Positions 1 through 5,743 of a DNA stretch of 5,980 bases are shown piece after piece. Numbering within the stretch: position 1 is the first letter of the stretch; each line of letters opens with the position of its first letter. Source of the stretch: Oscillospiraceae bacterium (GTDB taxonomy: Bacteria > Bacillota_A > Clostridia > Oscillospirales > Ruminococcaceae). Location: contig JAFPQL010000041.1 in the NCBI GenBank assembly GCA_017414145.1, forward strand, positions 1 to 5,980, read 5' to 3'. The notes beneath the pieces are model-generated. The model searched no databases. It saw nothing but the letters and a program-made list of their open reading frames with translations, and was not told the origin of the DNA. The position numbers and the translations under genes were made by a program.

Positions 1-613
1 CCTCGACCGCAGCGGCTCGATGGCCGGACTGGAAAGCGACACAATCGGCGGCTTCAACGGCATGATTTCCAGACAGAAGCAGGAGGAGGGCGCCGCATTT
101 GTCACGACGGTGCTGTTTGACAATGTGACAGAGCGGCTGCACGACCGGATTCCGCTCGCGGAGATTGCCCCGCTGACAGACCGCGATTACACGGTACGCG
201 GCTGCACGGCGCTGCTGGACGCTGTCGGGGAAACGATCGAGCACATCCGCAGCATTCACAGATACGCCCGTCCGGAGGATGTTCCCGCGCACACGGTGTT
301 TGTCATCACGACGGACGGCATGGAGAACGCGAGCCGGAAATATTCGTACCGGTCGGTCAAAAAGCTGATCGGGCAGCAGAAGGAAGCGGGCTGGGAGTTC
401 CTGTTCATCGGTGCGAACATCGACGCGGCAGAGGTTGCGGAGCAGGTGGGCATCGAGCGCGAGAACACGGCGAATTACTGTGCGGATGCGGCCGGAACGG
501 CGACGGTATTCAGCGCACTGGCAGCGCCGCTCACCGCAATCCGGAACGGCATGGCACATGACCGGAAGTGGGCAGAGGAGATCGAAGCCGATCTGGAATC
601 CCGCCGGAAATGA
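1..613 (+). CDS. VWA domain protein, 5' end cut by window edge
   Basis: The reading frame is already open at base 2 and reads LDRSGSM, the DxSxS metal-ion-dependent adhesion site (MIDAS) motif of von Willebrand factor A domains. The other two MIDAS elements follow in order: a Thr in RGCTALLDA (about residue 69 counted from base 2) and an Asp in ITTDGMEN (about residue 105). All metal ligands are therefore present, and the fold covers nearly the whole visible 203 residues. Known small VWA proteins of Firmicutes begin about 7-10 residues before this motif, so only a short N-terminal piece is missing. The ATG at 20 lies inside the MIDAS motif and is not the real start. No signal peptide or membrane segment is visible, so the protein is probably cytoplasmic. 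VWA domains bind divalent metal and mediate protein-protein contacts; the partner here is unknown. The stop is TGA at 611-613, and a 277-bp gap separates it from the next gene, so it is probably a separate transcription unit. Confidence 0.9.
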   Translation, partial: LDRSGSMAGLESDTIGGFNGMISRQKQEEGAAFVTTVLFDNVTERLHDRIPLAEIAPLTDRDYTVRGCTALLDAVGETIEHIRSIHRYARPEDVPAHTVFVITTDGMENASRKYSYRSVKKLIGQQKEAGWEFLFIGANIDAAEVAEQVGIERENTANYCADAAGTATVFSALAAPLTAIRNGMAHDRKWAEEIEADLESRRK

Positions 614-701
614 CCAAAGTCCCCGCGGGGCGGAGTCAGGGCGCATCCGGACTTCATCCCTAACAGAACCGTGCGCCCGAACAACCAAAAAGCAAACGCG
701 G

Positions 702-729
702 AGTGAGGAGTTCAGAACAACTCCTCACT
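702..729 (+). terminator. Perfect 11-bp hairpin, possible terminator of the VWA gene
   Basis: Positions 702-712 pair without mismatch with 719-729, leaving a 6-base loop (CAGAAC). The following bases TTCTGTCATT are only moderately T-rich, so this is not a textbook rho-independent terminator. It could equally be a transcript-stabilising 3' hairpin or part of a structured RNA. The hairpin is seen directly; its role is inferred. Confidence 0.4.
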
Positions 730-740
730 TCTGTCATTCC

Positions 741-773
741 GCACAGCACGATCGGGGGAAAGATCGGCTGTGT
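741..773 (+). other. Long bulged hairpin, role unknown
   Basis: CACAGC at 742-747 pairs with GCTGTG at 767-772. The stem continues inward with CGATC at 749-753 against GATCG at 762-766, leaving A748 as a single-base bulge and GGGGGAAA (754-761) as the loop. A G-T wobble at 741/773 closes the base. No T-run follows, so termination is unlikely. It may be an RNA structural element or a protein-binding inverted repeat. Confidence 0.4.
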
Positions 774-787
774 TCTGATCTCGCCGG

Positions 788-826
788 CGGGGCTCTCAGC
801 GCCCCGAAAATTTTTCTCAGTTTTTT
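788..826 (+). terminator. GC hairpin followed by T-runs, probable terminator
   Basis: CGGGGC at 788-793 pairs with GCCCCG at 801-806 around a 7-base loop. It is followed by four A, five T (811-815), CTCAG, then six T (821-826). The A-run between stem and T-run makes it weaker than a canonical terminator. It would stop readthrough from the VWA side just before the sigma-operon promoter. The same AT-rich bases abut the -35 element and could also act as an UP-like element. Confidence 0.45.
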
Positions 827-851
827 GTAACGAATCCGATCCTGCGCCGTC
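826..851 (+). promoter_or_regulatory. ECF sigma-type promoter (TGTAAC-N16-CGTC), probably autoregulatory
   Basis: TGTAAC at 826-831 and CGTC at 848-851 are separated by 16 bases. This matches the established ECF pattern of an AAC-containing -35 and a CGT-containing -10, as for Bacillus subtilis SigX/SigW-class promoters. It lies about 40 bases upstream of the sigma gene start, behind A/T-runs. ECF sigma genes commonly drive their own operon from such a site, so autoregulation is the natural reading. A housekeeping promoter fits poorly: using TAATAT at 852-857 as -10 would put the nearest TTGTAA about 21 bases away. Confidence 0.72.
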
Positions 852-871
852 TAATATACGGAAAGCCAAAG

Positions 872-881
872 AAAGGAGGTG
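872..881 (+). promoter_or_regulatory. Strong ribosome binding site that fixes the TTG start of the sigma gene
   Basis: AAAGGAGGTG is close to a full anti-Shine-Dalgarno match. It lies about 10 bases before TTG at 891. An in-frame TGA at 885-887 rules out a longer start in that frame. The GTG at 884 and ATG at 895 are in other frames, so TTG is the only sensible start for the full sigma-factor N-terminus. Confidence 0.8.
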
Positions 882-890
882 CGGTGACAG

Positions 891-1376
891 TTGGATGAAA
901 CCGTCGAAAAGCTCTACGAAACCTACTATATGCAGGTCTATTCTTTCGTGATGACCCTCGCGGGAAACCGGGATACTGCGCAGGAAATCACACAGGAAAC
1001 CTTTTTCCGGGTCATGACCTCAAAGCATTCCTTCCGCGGAGAAGCAAAACCCCTGTCATGGCTCTGTACCATTGCGAAGAACCTGTATACCGACGAATTG
1101 CGCCGCAGAGCCCGTCACGGCGGCGATCTGCCGGAGGATCGCCCCGACGACAGCCCCGGCCCTGAGGAAAGCATCACCGATCAGGACCAGAGCTTCCGGA
1201 TTCATCTGGCGCTCCACGATCTGGAGGAGCCGTATAAAGAGGTCTTTGAGCTTCGGGTATTCGGCGAGCTTTCCTTCAAACAGATCAGCGTGATCTTCCG
1301 GAAAACGGAATCATGGGCGAGAGTCACCTATCACCGCGCCAGACAAAAACTGAAAGAAAGGTTGGATGAAGCGTGA
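891..1376 (+). CDS. ECF-family RNA polymerase sigma factor
   Basis: The 161-residue product has the usual ECF two-domain size. Region 2 spans about residues 5-75 and includes DTAQEITQETFFRVM (region 2.2, core polymerase binding) and SWLCTIAKNLYTDELRRR (region 2.4, -10 recognition). An acidic, proline-containing linker follows at about 79-100. Region 4 spans about 105-158, with a helix-turn-helix around LSFKQISVIFRKTESWARV that would read the -35. The start is TTG, backed by the strong ribosome binding site at 872-881. The stop overlaps the GTG start of the next gene by 4 bases (GTGA), typical of a translationally coupled sigma/anti-sigma pair. It should direct polymerase to promoters like the one at 826-851. 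The stimulus cannot be read from the sequence; envelope stress is the inference from its partners. I cannot assign a specific ECF subgroup with certainty. Confidence 0.95.
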   Translation: MDETVEKLYETYYMQVYSFVMTLAGNRDTAQEITQETFFRVMTSKHSFRGEAKPLSWLCTIAKNLYTDELRRRARHGGDLPEDRPDDSPGPEESITDQDQSFRIHLALHDLEEPYKEVFELRVFGELSFKQISVIFRKTESWARVTYHRARQKLKERLDEA

Positions 1377-2338
1377 TCTATAAATGTGATATGATCCGGG
1401 ATCTGCTGCCGCTCTATCAGGACGGCATTTGCAGCGAGAGCAGCCGGCAGGCCGTCGAAACGCATCTCGCGGAATGCGCGGAATGCCGCAGCATCCTGGA
1501 AGCAGAGCGCAGCAGCACGGCGCTTGAGGGCATCATCGGGACAGAGCGTGCCGCGGTGCTGAATTCGCAGGCGCGGTACTTCAAACGCAAAAGCGCCGTC
1601 GCCGGGACGGTCATCGCCGGACTGTTCATGCTGCCGGTGCTGATCTGCCTGATCGTCAATCTGGCACAGGGCGGGCTGACATGGTTTCTGATCGTACTGG
1701 CCGCCATGCTGATTCCGTTCTCGCTGGTCGCGGTGCCGCTGCTGGCGCCGGAGCATAAGGGACTGTGGACGCTCGGTTCATTTACCGTCAGCCTGCTGAT
1801 GCTGCTCGCCGTTTGCAGCATTTATTCGGGCGGGAGCTGGTTTTTCATCGCGGCGCCGGCGGTGCTGTTCGGGCTGTCCGTGATCTTCGCGCCGTTTGTC
1901 GTCCGGTCGGAGCCGGTTGCCGCAAAAATCGGCCGGCACAAGGCGCTGACGGTTCTGCTGCTGGATACTTCACTGTTTGTCGCAATGATGCTCGGCATCG
2001 GCTTCACAAACGGTCTGGGGCTGTTCTATTACCGGATCGCCGCGTCGGTCACCCTGCCGATCATCGGGCTCGTGTGGGTGCTGTTTCTGCTGATTCGCTA
2101 TCTGCCGCTGAACGGTCTGCTGAAAGCCGCGGCGTGCCTTTGCACGGTCGGCACGGGAATGCTCGTGTTTGACCGCCTGTGGAACAGCTTCGGCAATTCC
2201 GCAGGGCTCGTCATCGAGGTCTGGAACAGGGAGTTCTTCTTCAGCACGAACGCCGCGACCGCCGTATTCTGCATCATCCTCGGACTGGTTTTCGCAGTCC
2301 CCGGAATCATTCTGAATCAGAGGAGAAATCGCAAATGA
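1373..2338 (+). CDS. Polytopic zinc-finger anti-sigma factor
   Basis: The 321-residue product opens with a cytoplasmic domain containing CDMIRDLLPLYQDGICS and then HLAECAEC (His31, Cys35, Cys38). This is the HxxxCxxC signature of zinc-binding anti-sigma (zf-HC2) domains, which clamp the ECF sigma factor. About eight hydrophobic segments follow, near residues 75-97, 102-124, 131-151, 155-177, 191-213, 222-242, 247-266 and 293-314, ending in a basic tail (NQRRNRK). Many anti-sigmas have a single membrane span, so most of this protein is an integral membrane module. That module could sense the envelope or membrane state directly. GTG at 1373 is the start: it overlaps the sigma stop, has AAAGG at 1357-1361 upstream, and supplies the N-terminus expected of the family. 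The 3' end overlaps the lipoprotein start by ATGA. What releases the sigma factor is unknown. Confidence 0.88.
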   Translation: MIYKCDMIRDLLPLYQDGICSESSRQAVETHLAECAECRSILEAERSSTALEGIIGTERAAVLNSQARYFKRKSAVAGTVIAGLFMLPVLICLIVNLAQGGLTWFLIVLAAMLIPFSLVAVPLLAPEHKGLWTLGSFTVSLLMLLAVCSIYSGGSWFFIAAPAVLFGLSVIFAPFVVRSEPVAAKIGRHKALTVLLLDTSLFVAMMLGIGFTNGLGLFYYRIAASVTLPIIGLVWVLFLLIRYLPLNGLLKAAACLCTVGTGMLVFDRLWNSFGNSAGLVIEVWNREFFFSTNAATAVFCIILGLVFAVPGIILNQRRNRK

Positions 2339-3276
2339 ACATGATGAAAAAAGCCGCCGCAGCCTGCCTGAGCGCCGCGCTGCTCTGCCTGAGCGGATGC
2401 TCCGTATCCTTCCGGATGCAGACAACCGGTATCCGCTACAGCCATGCCGACAGCTACACCGCCGGCGACCGCGAAATCACCGAACCGATCGACGCGCTGG
2501 ACATCGACTGGCCGTCGGGCGCCGTGACAGTCAGCACAGGCAGCAGCAATTCCGTCACAATCAAAGAGACGACCGCCGCCGATCTGAAGGACGAGCTCAA
2601 GGTGCATTCGTGGACGGACGGCAGCGTGCTGCGCGTGCGGTTCTGCAAGTCCGGCGTGTCCTACCGCGAAAAGGAAGCCAAAACCGTCGAAATCACCGTG
2701 CCGGAAGGGACGGTCTTTGAAACCGTCCGCCTTGACACCGCGTCTGCCGATGCAGAATTCAACGGTATCACCGCAAAAAAGGCGGATCTGGACGCTGCGT
2801 CCGGAAAGATCGGCTATACGGGCTCTGCGGACACTTTCAACGCGGATGCCGCATCGGGCAATATCAGCTTTTCCGGCGAATCCGGCAGCATCAAAGCGAA
2901 CACCTCCTCCGGTACGGTCACACTGACACAGCAGGGCGCCGCCGCAGACATTCACGCGGATACCGCTTCCGGCAAGATCGTCATAGAAGCGGAGCAGGCA
3001 GACAACATTTCCGCGAATTCCGCATCCGGCGACCAGACGCTGCGGCTGAAGACCGTCCCGAAGAAGATGAATCTCGACACCGCGTCCGGCGATGTGACAC
3101 TGTACCTGCCGGAGGATGCCGATTTTACCGCGGACATCGACACCGCGTCCGGCGATGTCAGCTACAATCTCCCGCTGACCAAGTCCGGCAGCGACACCTA
3201 CACGGGCGGCAGCGGCACCAATCAGATCGACATCGACACCGCTTCGGGCGATGTGCAGATTCTGAAATACGAGTAA
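2335..3276 (+). CDS. Lipoprotein with DUF4097-like beta-strand repeats
   Basis: The 313-residue product begins with a basic MNMMKK, a hydrophobic stretch and the lipobox LSGC, so Cys22 should be lipidated and the protein anchored on the outer face of the membrane. The body resembles DUF4097-type putative adhesin/beta-helix proteins. After about residue 132 there are nine copies of a turn motif around (D)TASGD, each starting a beta strand, as expected for a beta-solenoid. ATG at 2335 is chosen because it overlaps the anti-sigma stop by ATGA, has AGGAG at 2321-2325 nine bases upstream, and gives an immediate signal peptide. The frame is open further upstream to 2179, but that would bury the signal peptide. 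As third gene of a sigma/anti-sigma operon it is a candidate envelope sensor, modulator or regulon effector. No enzymatic motif is visible. The strong terminator at 3295-3338 ends the operon. Confidence 0.87.
   Translation: MNMMKKAAAACLSAALLCLSGCSVSFRMQTTGIRYSHADSYTAGDREITEPIDALDIDWPSGAVTVSTGSSNSVTIKETTAADLKDELKVHSWTDGSVLRVRFCKSGVSYREKEAKTVEITVPEGTVFETVRLDTASADAEFNGITAKKADLDAASGKIGYTGSADTFNADAASGNISFSGESGSIKANTSSGTVTLTQQGAAADIHADTASGKIVIEAEQADNISANSASGDQTLRLKTVPKKMNLDTASGDVTLYLPEDADFTADIDTASGDVSYNLPLTKSGSDTYTGGSGTNQIDIDTASGDVQILKYE
2731..3276 (+). repeat. Nine degenerate TASGD-type repeats within the lipoprotein gene
   Basis: The motif appears at residues about 134 (DTASAD), 153 (DAASGK), 171 (DAASGN), 189 (NTSSGT), 209 (DTASGK), 228 (NSASGD), 248 (DTASGD), 269 (DTASGD) and 301 (DTASGD). 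Spacing is roughly 18-21 residues, with 32 between the last two. The first six have diverged. The last three are nearly the same at DNA level: 22 bases are identical at 3074-3095 and 3137-3158, with two mismatches at 3233-3254. This suggests more recent duplication or conversion at the C-terminus. Confidence 0.8.
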
Positions 3277-3280
3277 CCAA

Positions 3281-3338
3281 AAGAAAACAAAAAGGCCATT
3301 GCACCGGCGCCCGCCGAAAGTGCAATGGCTCTTTTTTT
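3281..3338. terminator. Bidirectional rho-independent terminator between convergent operons
   Basis: GCCATTGCAC at 3295-3304 pairs perfectly with GTGCAATGGC at 3320-3329. A small inner stem (CGGC 3305-3308 with GCCG 3313-3316) lies in the loop. On the + strand seven T follow (3332-3338), ending the sigma operon 60 bases after its stop. On the minus strand the A-rich 3281-3293 becomes a T-rich tail, so the same hairpin can end the convergent transcript of the 4413-3343 gene. Confidence 0.93.
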
Positions 3339-3342
3339 CGGA

Positions 3343-4413
3343 TTATTCCTGCTGCGCTGCGCGGATCTGCCATGTATCGCCCGCCTGCCGCAGCGTATAC
3401 TGCACGGTCTTGATATACTCGGCCTCCCCGGTCATCCACGCGGGCTGCTCGGCGTAATAGCCGACCTTTGCCGTGACGGTGTCGCCCTCTCTGCTGTAGG
3501 ACGCAATGCGCGGTTCATAGGTAAAGAGCCGCGACGACGCCGGAATCAGGTAGCTGTCCTGCTCTTTGTCGTAGTAGCACCGCACCTCGCCGCTGATGCC
3601 GAAGGTCCGGTACTGCGGTGCGCGGGACGACCCGAAGATCCGGTTGCCCTGTGCCGTAAGCTCCGCAGCCGGCACCACGCGCATTCCGAGGTTGTCCGGA
3701 TAGCCGGAGAGCCGGTCTTCCGTCATGAGCGAGATGACCGCCGCCGACAGGAACTGATCGTCCGTCAGCGCGTCGGGGTCGTCAAAATCCGGCTGATCGG
3801 TCAGCACGAGCGGCAGCACACAGCGGCCGAGCGTATCCGGCAGCGGGTCCTGCGTTCCGGCGGTATGCCGTCTGACGAGCGAGATGCCCGTCTGCACCAG
3901 CGCCGCGATGCCGACCAGCGAGAGCATCACCAGAACGGCGCCTGCCAGTGTATCCCGCACCGGATGACGGCGCTCCGGCGCTCCGGACGGCTCCGGTCCC
4001 GCAGATACGGCGGGTTCTGGCTCCGGCAGCGCCTCCGGTTCAGTTGGTTCCGGTACAGGCGTTTCCTCCGGTTCGGTTGCCGCCGGTACAGGCAATTCCT
4101 CCGGTTCAGTTGGTTCCGGTACAGGCGCTTCCTCCGGTTCGGTTGATGCCGGTACAGGCACTTCCTCCGGTACGGTTGCCGCCGGTACAGGCAGTTCCTC
4201 CGGTTCGGTTGATGCCGGTACAGGCACTTCCTCCGGTACGGTTGCCGCCGGTACAGGCACTTCCTCCGGTTCGGTTGATGCCGGTACAGGCGTTTCCTCC
4301 GGTTCGGTTGCCGCTGCGTCCGGCACCGGCGTGACAGCACGCGCAGCCCGGCGCTGTTCGGCGCTCTCGCGCATCAGCTGGTCAAGAAACGCCTGCAATT
4401 CCCGTTCGTCCAT
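3343..4413 (-). CDS. Single-pass membrane protein with Pro/Glu-rich repeats, function unknown
   Basis: I do not recognise a family for this 356-residue protein. It has four parts: a short charged helical N-terminus (MDERELQAFLDQLMRES...) to about residue 28; nine 11-residue repeats of the type TEPEEVPVPAA at about 36-134; one hydrophobic segment at about 155-180 (TLAGAVLVMLSLVGIAALV...), flanked by RRHPVR and RR; and a roughly 175-residue C-terminal domain. There is no cleavable signal peptide. The likely layout is N-terminus inside and C-terminal domain outside, but flanking charges are balanced, so topology is uncertain. The C-terminal end (KTVQYTLRQAGDTWQIRAA) loosely recalls NTF2-like/SnoaL folds, which is only a guess. 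The start lies 12 bases after the proA stop with a weak GGGGTG ribosome site, so it is probably co-transcribed with proA. A link to proline metabolism is not supported. Confidence 0.8.
   Translation of the reverse strand: MDERELQAFLDQLMRESAEQRRAARAVTPVPDAAATEPEETPVPASTEPEEVPVPAATVPEEVPVPASTEPEELPVPAATVPEEVPVPASTEPEEAPVPEPTEPEELPVPAATEPEETPVPEPTEPEALPEPEPAVSAGPEPSGAPERRHPVRDTLAGAVLVMLSLVGIAALVQTGISLVRRHTAGTQDPLPDTLGRCVLPLVLTDQPDFDDPDALTDDQFLSAAVISLMTEDRLSGYPDNLGMRVVPAAELTAQGNRIFGSSRAPQYRTFGISGEVRCYYDKEQDSYLIPASSRLFTYEPRIASYSREGDTVTAKVGYYAEQPAWMTGEAEYIKTVQYTLRQAGDTWQIRAAQQE
4012..4308 (-). repeat. Nine tandem 33-bp repeats encoding Pro/Glu-rich 11-mers
   Basis: Residues 36-134 of the membrane protein are nine in-register 11-residue units: TEPEETPVPAS, TEPEEVPVPAA, TVPEEVPVPAS, TEPEELPVPAA, TVPEEVPVPAS, TEPEEAPVPEP, TEPEELPVPAA, TEPEETPVPEP, TEPEALPEPEP. 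Units 2-3 and 4-5 form a nearly identical 66-bp higher-order pair. Units nearest the membrane segment are the most diverged. The unit length is a multiple of three, so gain or loss of copies keeps the frame. It also keeps other frames open across the array. Confidence 0.93.
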
Positions 4414-4425
4414 CGCGGCACCCCG

Positions 4426-5679
4426 TCAGCGAATCTGTCCGTCGCCGTTGATGAGATATTTGACGGTCGTCAGCTCCGCAAGACCCATCGGGCCGCGGGC
4501 GTGCAGCTTCTGCGTCGAGATGCCGATTTCCGCTCCGAAGCCGAATTCTCCGCCGTCGGTGAAGCGCGTGGACGCATTGACATAGACCGCCGCCGCATCG
4601 ACGCCGCGCTGGAATTTCTCAGCATTTACAAGCGATTTCGTGACAATGCACTCGCTGTGGTTGGTGCCGTAGCGGGCGATGTGCGCCATTGCCTCATCCA
4701 CATCCGCGACAATCTTCACCGCGAGCTGATAGTCGAGATATTCGTTTGCCCAGTCGTCCTCGTTCGCGGGAATCACGCAGTCTCCGAGCAGCGCCGCGGC
4801 GTCCGCATCACCGTGCAGCGTGACCTGATGTTCATCGAGCTTTGCCTTGAGCATCGGCAGCAGCTCTGCCGCGACAGCGCGGTGAATCAGCACCGTTTCG
4901 ACCGCGTTGCAGACAGAGGGACGCTGCGTTTTGCCGTTGTTGATGATATTGACCGCCATATCGAGGTCTGCGGACTCGTCCACAAAGACATGGCAGTTGC
5001 CGACGCCGGTCTTGATGACCGGAACCGTCGCGTTCTGTGCCACGGCGTTGATAAGCCCGGCACCGCCGCGGGGAATCAGCACATCAAGGTAATCCGAGAG
5101 ACGCATGAGCTGCGTGGAGCTCTCGCGGGAGGTGTCCGGCACGAGCTGGACGACATCCGCGGGCAGACCGGCGGAGCTGACGGCATCGCGCATGATGTCC
5201 GTCAGGCAGACATTGGACGAAAACGCCTCCTTGCCGCCGCGCAGAATCACGCAGTTGCCCGCCTTCATGCAGAGGGTCGCCGCATCAACCGTGACATTCG
5301 GGCGGCTCTCGAAGATGATGCCGATGACGCCGAGCGGCACACGCGTTTTCTGAATGCGCAGACCGTTCGGGCGCACGACGCCGGAATCGACCATGCCGAC
5401 GACCTCATCGAGCTGAATCAGCTTTCTGACACCGTCCGCGATGCCGCGGATGCGGTCGGCATTGAGCAGCAGACGGTCCTGCATTGCCTTCGACATATTG
5501 TTTTTCACCGCATTTTCAAGGTCAGTTTTGTTCGCCTCGATGATCTCGTCCGTGCGGGCGATCAGCGCGTCGGCAATCGCCGCGAGCGCGTCGTTCTTTG
5601 CCTTCGGGGTGGCGGATGCCATCACGGGTGCGGCAGCCTTTGCACGCTGTCCGAGCTGTAATACGGTCAGTTGTTCCAT
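4426..5679 (-). CDS. proA: Glutamate-5-semialdehyde dehydrogenase (gamma-glutamyl phosphate reductase)
   Basis: ProA reduces gamma-glutamyl phosphate to glutamate-5-semialdehyde with NADPH, the second step of proline synthesis from glutamate, in the cytoplasm. The product is 417 residues, the same length as typical ProA such as that of E. coli. Diagnostic stretches include VPLGVIGIIFESRPNVTVDA (about 114-133, aldehyde-dehydrogenase-type cofactor fold), KAGNCVILRGGKEA, the catalytic Cys257 in KTQRPSVCNAVET, and the C-terminal TRFTDGGEFGFGAEIGISTQKLHARGPMG. No key residue appears missing. The frame is open 13 codons further upstream, but the start at 5679 is preferred: GGAGG at 5688-5692 sits 8 bases before it, and the protein then begins directly with the family N-terminus. 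proB, the usual upstream partner, is not adjacent; a GyrI-like gene lies upstream instead. The 64-base gap to that gene shows no clear promoter, so readthrough is plausible. Confidence 0.97.
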   Translation of the reverse strand: MEQLTVLQLGQRAKAAAPVMASATPKAKNDALAAIADALIARTDEIIEANKTDLENAVKNNMSKAMQDRLLLNADRIRGIADGVRKLIQLDEVVGMVDSGVVRPNGLRIQKTRVPLGVIGIIFESRPNVTVDAATLCMKAGNCVILRGGKEAFSSNVCLTDIMRDAVSSAGLPADVVQLVPDTSRESSTQLMRLSDYLDVLIPRGGAGLINAVAQNATVPVIKTGVGNCHVFVDESADLDMAVNIINNGKTQRPSVCNAVETVLIHRAVAAELLPMLKAKLDEHQVTLHGDADAAALLGDCVIPANEDDWANEYLDYQLAVKIVADVDEAMAHIARYGTNHSECIVTKSLVNAEKFQRGVDAAAVYVNASTRFTDGGEFGFGAEIGISTQKLHARGPMGLAELTTVKYLINGDGQIR

Positions 5680-5687
5680 AGTATATT

Positions 5688-5692
5688 CCTCC
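5688..5692 (-). promoter_or_regulatory. Ribosome binding site that sets the proA start at 5679
   Basis: GGAGG on the minus strand ends 8 bases before ATG at 5679-5677. The alternative in-frame ATGs at 5718 and 5700 would place this site inside the coding sequence and add residues not expected of ProA. Confidence 0.8.
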
Positions 5693-5709
5693 GTAATCAT
5701 TGCGGCAGC

Positions 5710-5734
5710 GCCGCACAAAATACTGCTGTGCGGC
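5710..5734 (-). other. Small hairpin in the gap upstream of proA
   Basis: GCCGCAC at 5710-5716 pairs with GTGCGGC at 5728-5734 around an 11-base loop. It overlaps a direct repeat TGCGGCAGC at 5701-5709 and 5729-5737. In the minus direction no T-run follows, so it is not a good terminator for the GyrI-like gene. It might modulate readthrough or mRNA processing before proA, or simply reflect GC-rich sequence. Confidence 0.3.
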
Positions 5735-5743
5735 AGCCGTTCT

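Larger units (their letters stand above)
614..825. other. Hairpin-rich intergenic region, no gene
   Basis: No convincing coding frame lies here; the short open frames look like shadows. The stretch is crowded with inverted repeats. AAGTCC at 617-622 pairs with GGACTT at 649-654, and GGGCGCA at 639-645 pairs with TGCGCCC at 672-678; these two are loose. Three tighter hairpins follow at 702-729, 741-773 and 788-806, and are listed separately. This could be a run of terminators isolating the sigma operon from the VWA gene, or a structured RNA. I recognise no riboswitch, T-box or other known RNA family. Confidence 0.6.

Noticed and set aside
411..951. Overlapping short + strand open frames spanning the VWA gene end and the intergenic region
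   Set aside because: They run through hairpins and promoter sequence, lack ribosome sites, and show no recognisable domain.
2179..2334. Upstream extension of the lipoprotein frame to 2179
   Set aside because: It would overlap the anti-sigma gene by about 160 bases and hide the signal peptide and lipobox. The ATG at 2335 has its own ribosome site and an ATGA overlap.
2317..2955. 212-codon minus-strand open frame opposite the lipoprotein gene
   Set aside because: Antisense shadow of the lipoprotein with its signal peptide and repeats; no ribosome site or recognisable domain.
3927..4340. Open frames across the repeat array in two other frames (minus 4340-3927, + 3948-4334)
   Set aside because: The 33-bp repeat is a multiple of three, so any frame without a stop in one unit stays open through all units. 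Both give low-complexity repeats with no ribosome site or flanking domain.
3948..4340. CRISPR-like array
   Set aside because: The repeats are contiguous 33-bp units without unique spacers and translate in register within a longer gene.
4501..5661. 386-codon open frame on the + strand opposite proA
   Set aside because: It is the antisense shadow of a clearly identified proA. Its composition is Arg/His-rich and unlike a folded protein, as expected from GC-rich codon bias on the other strand.
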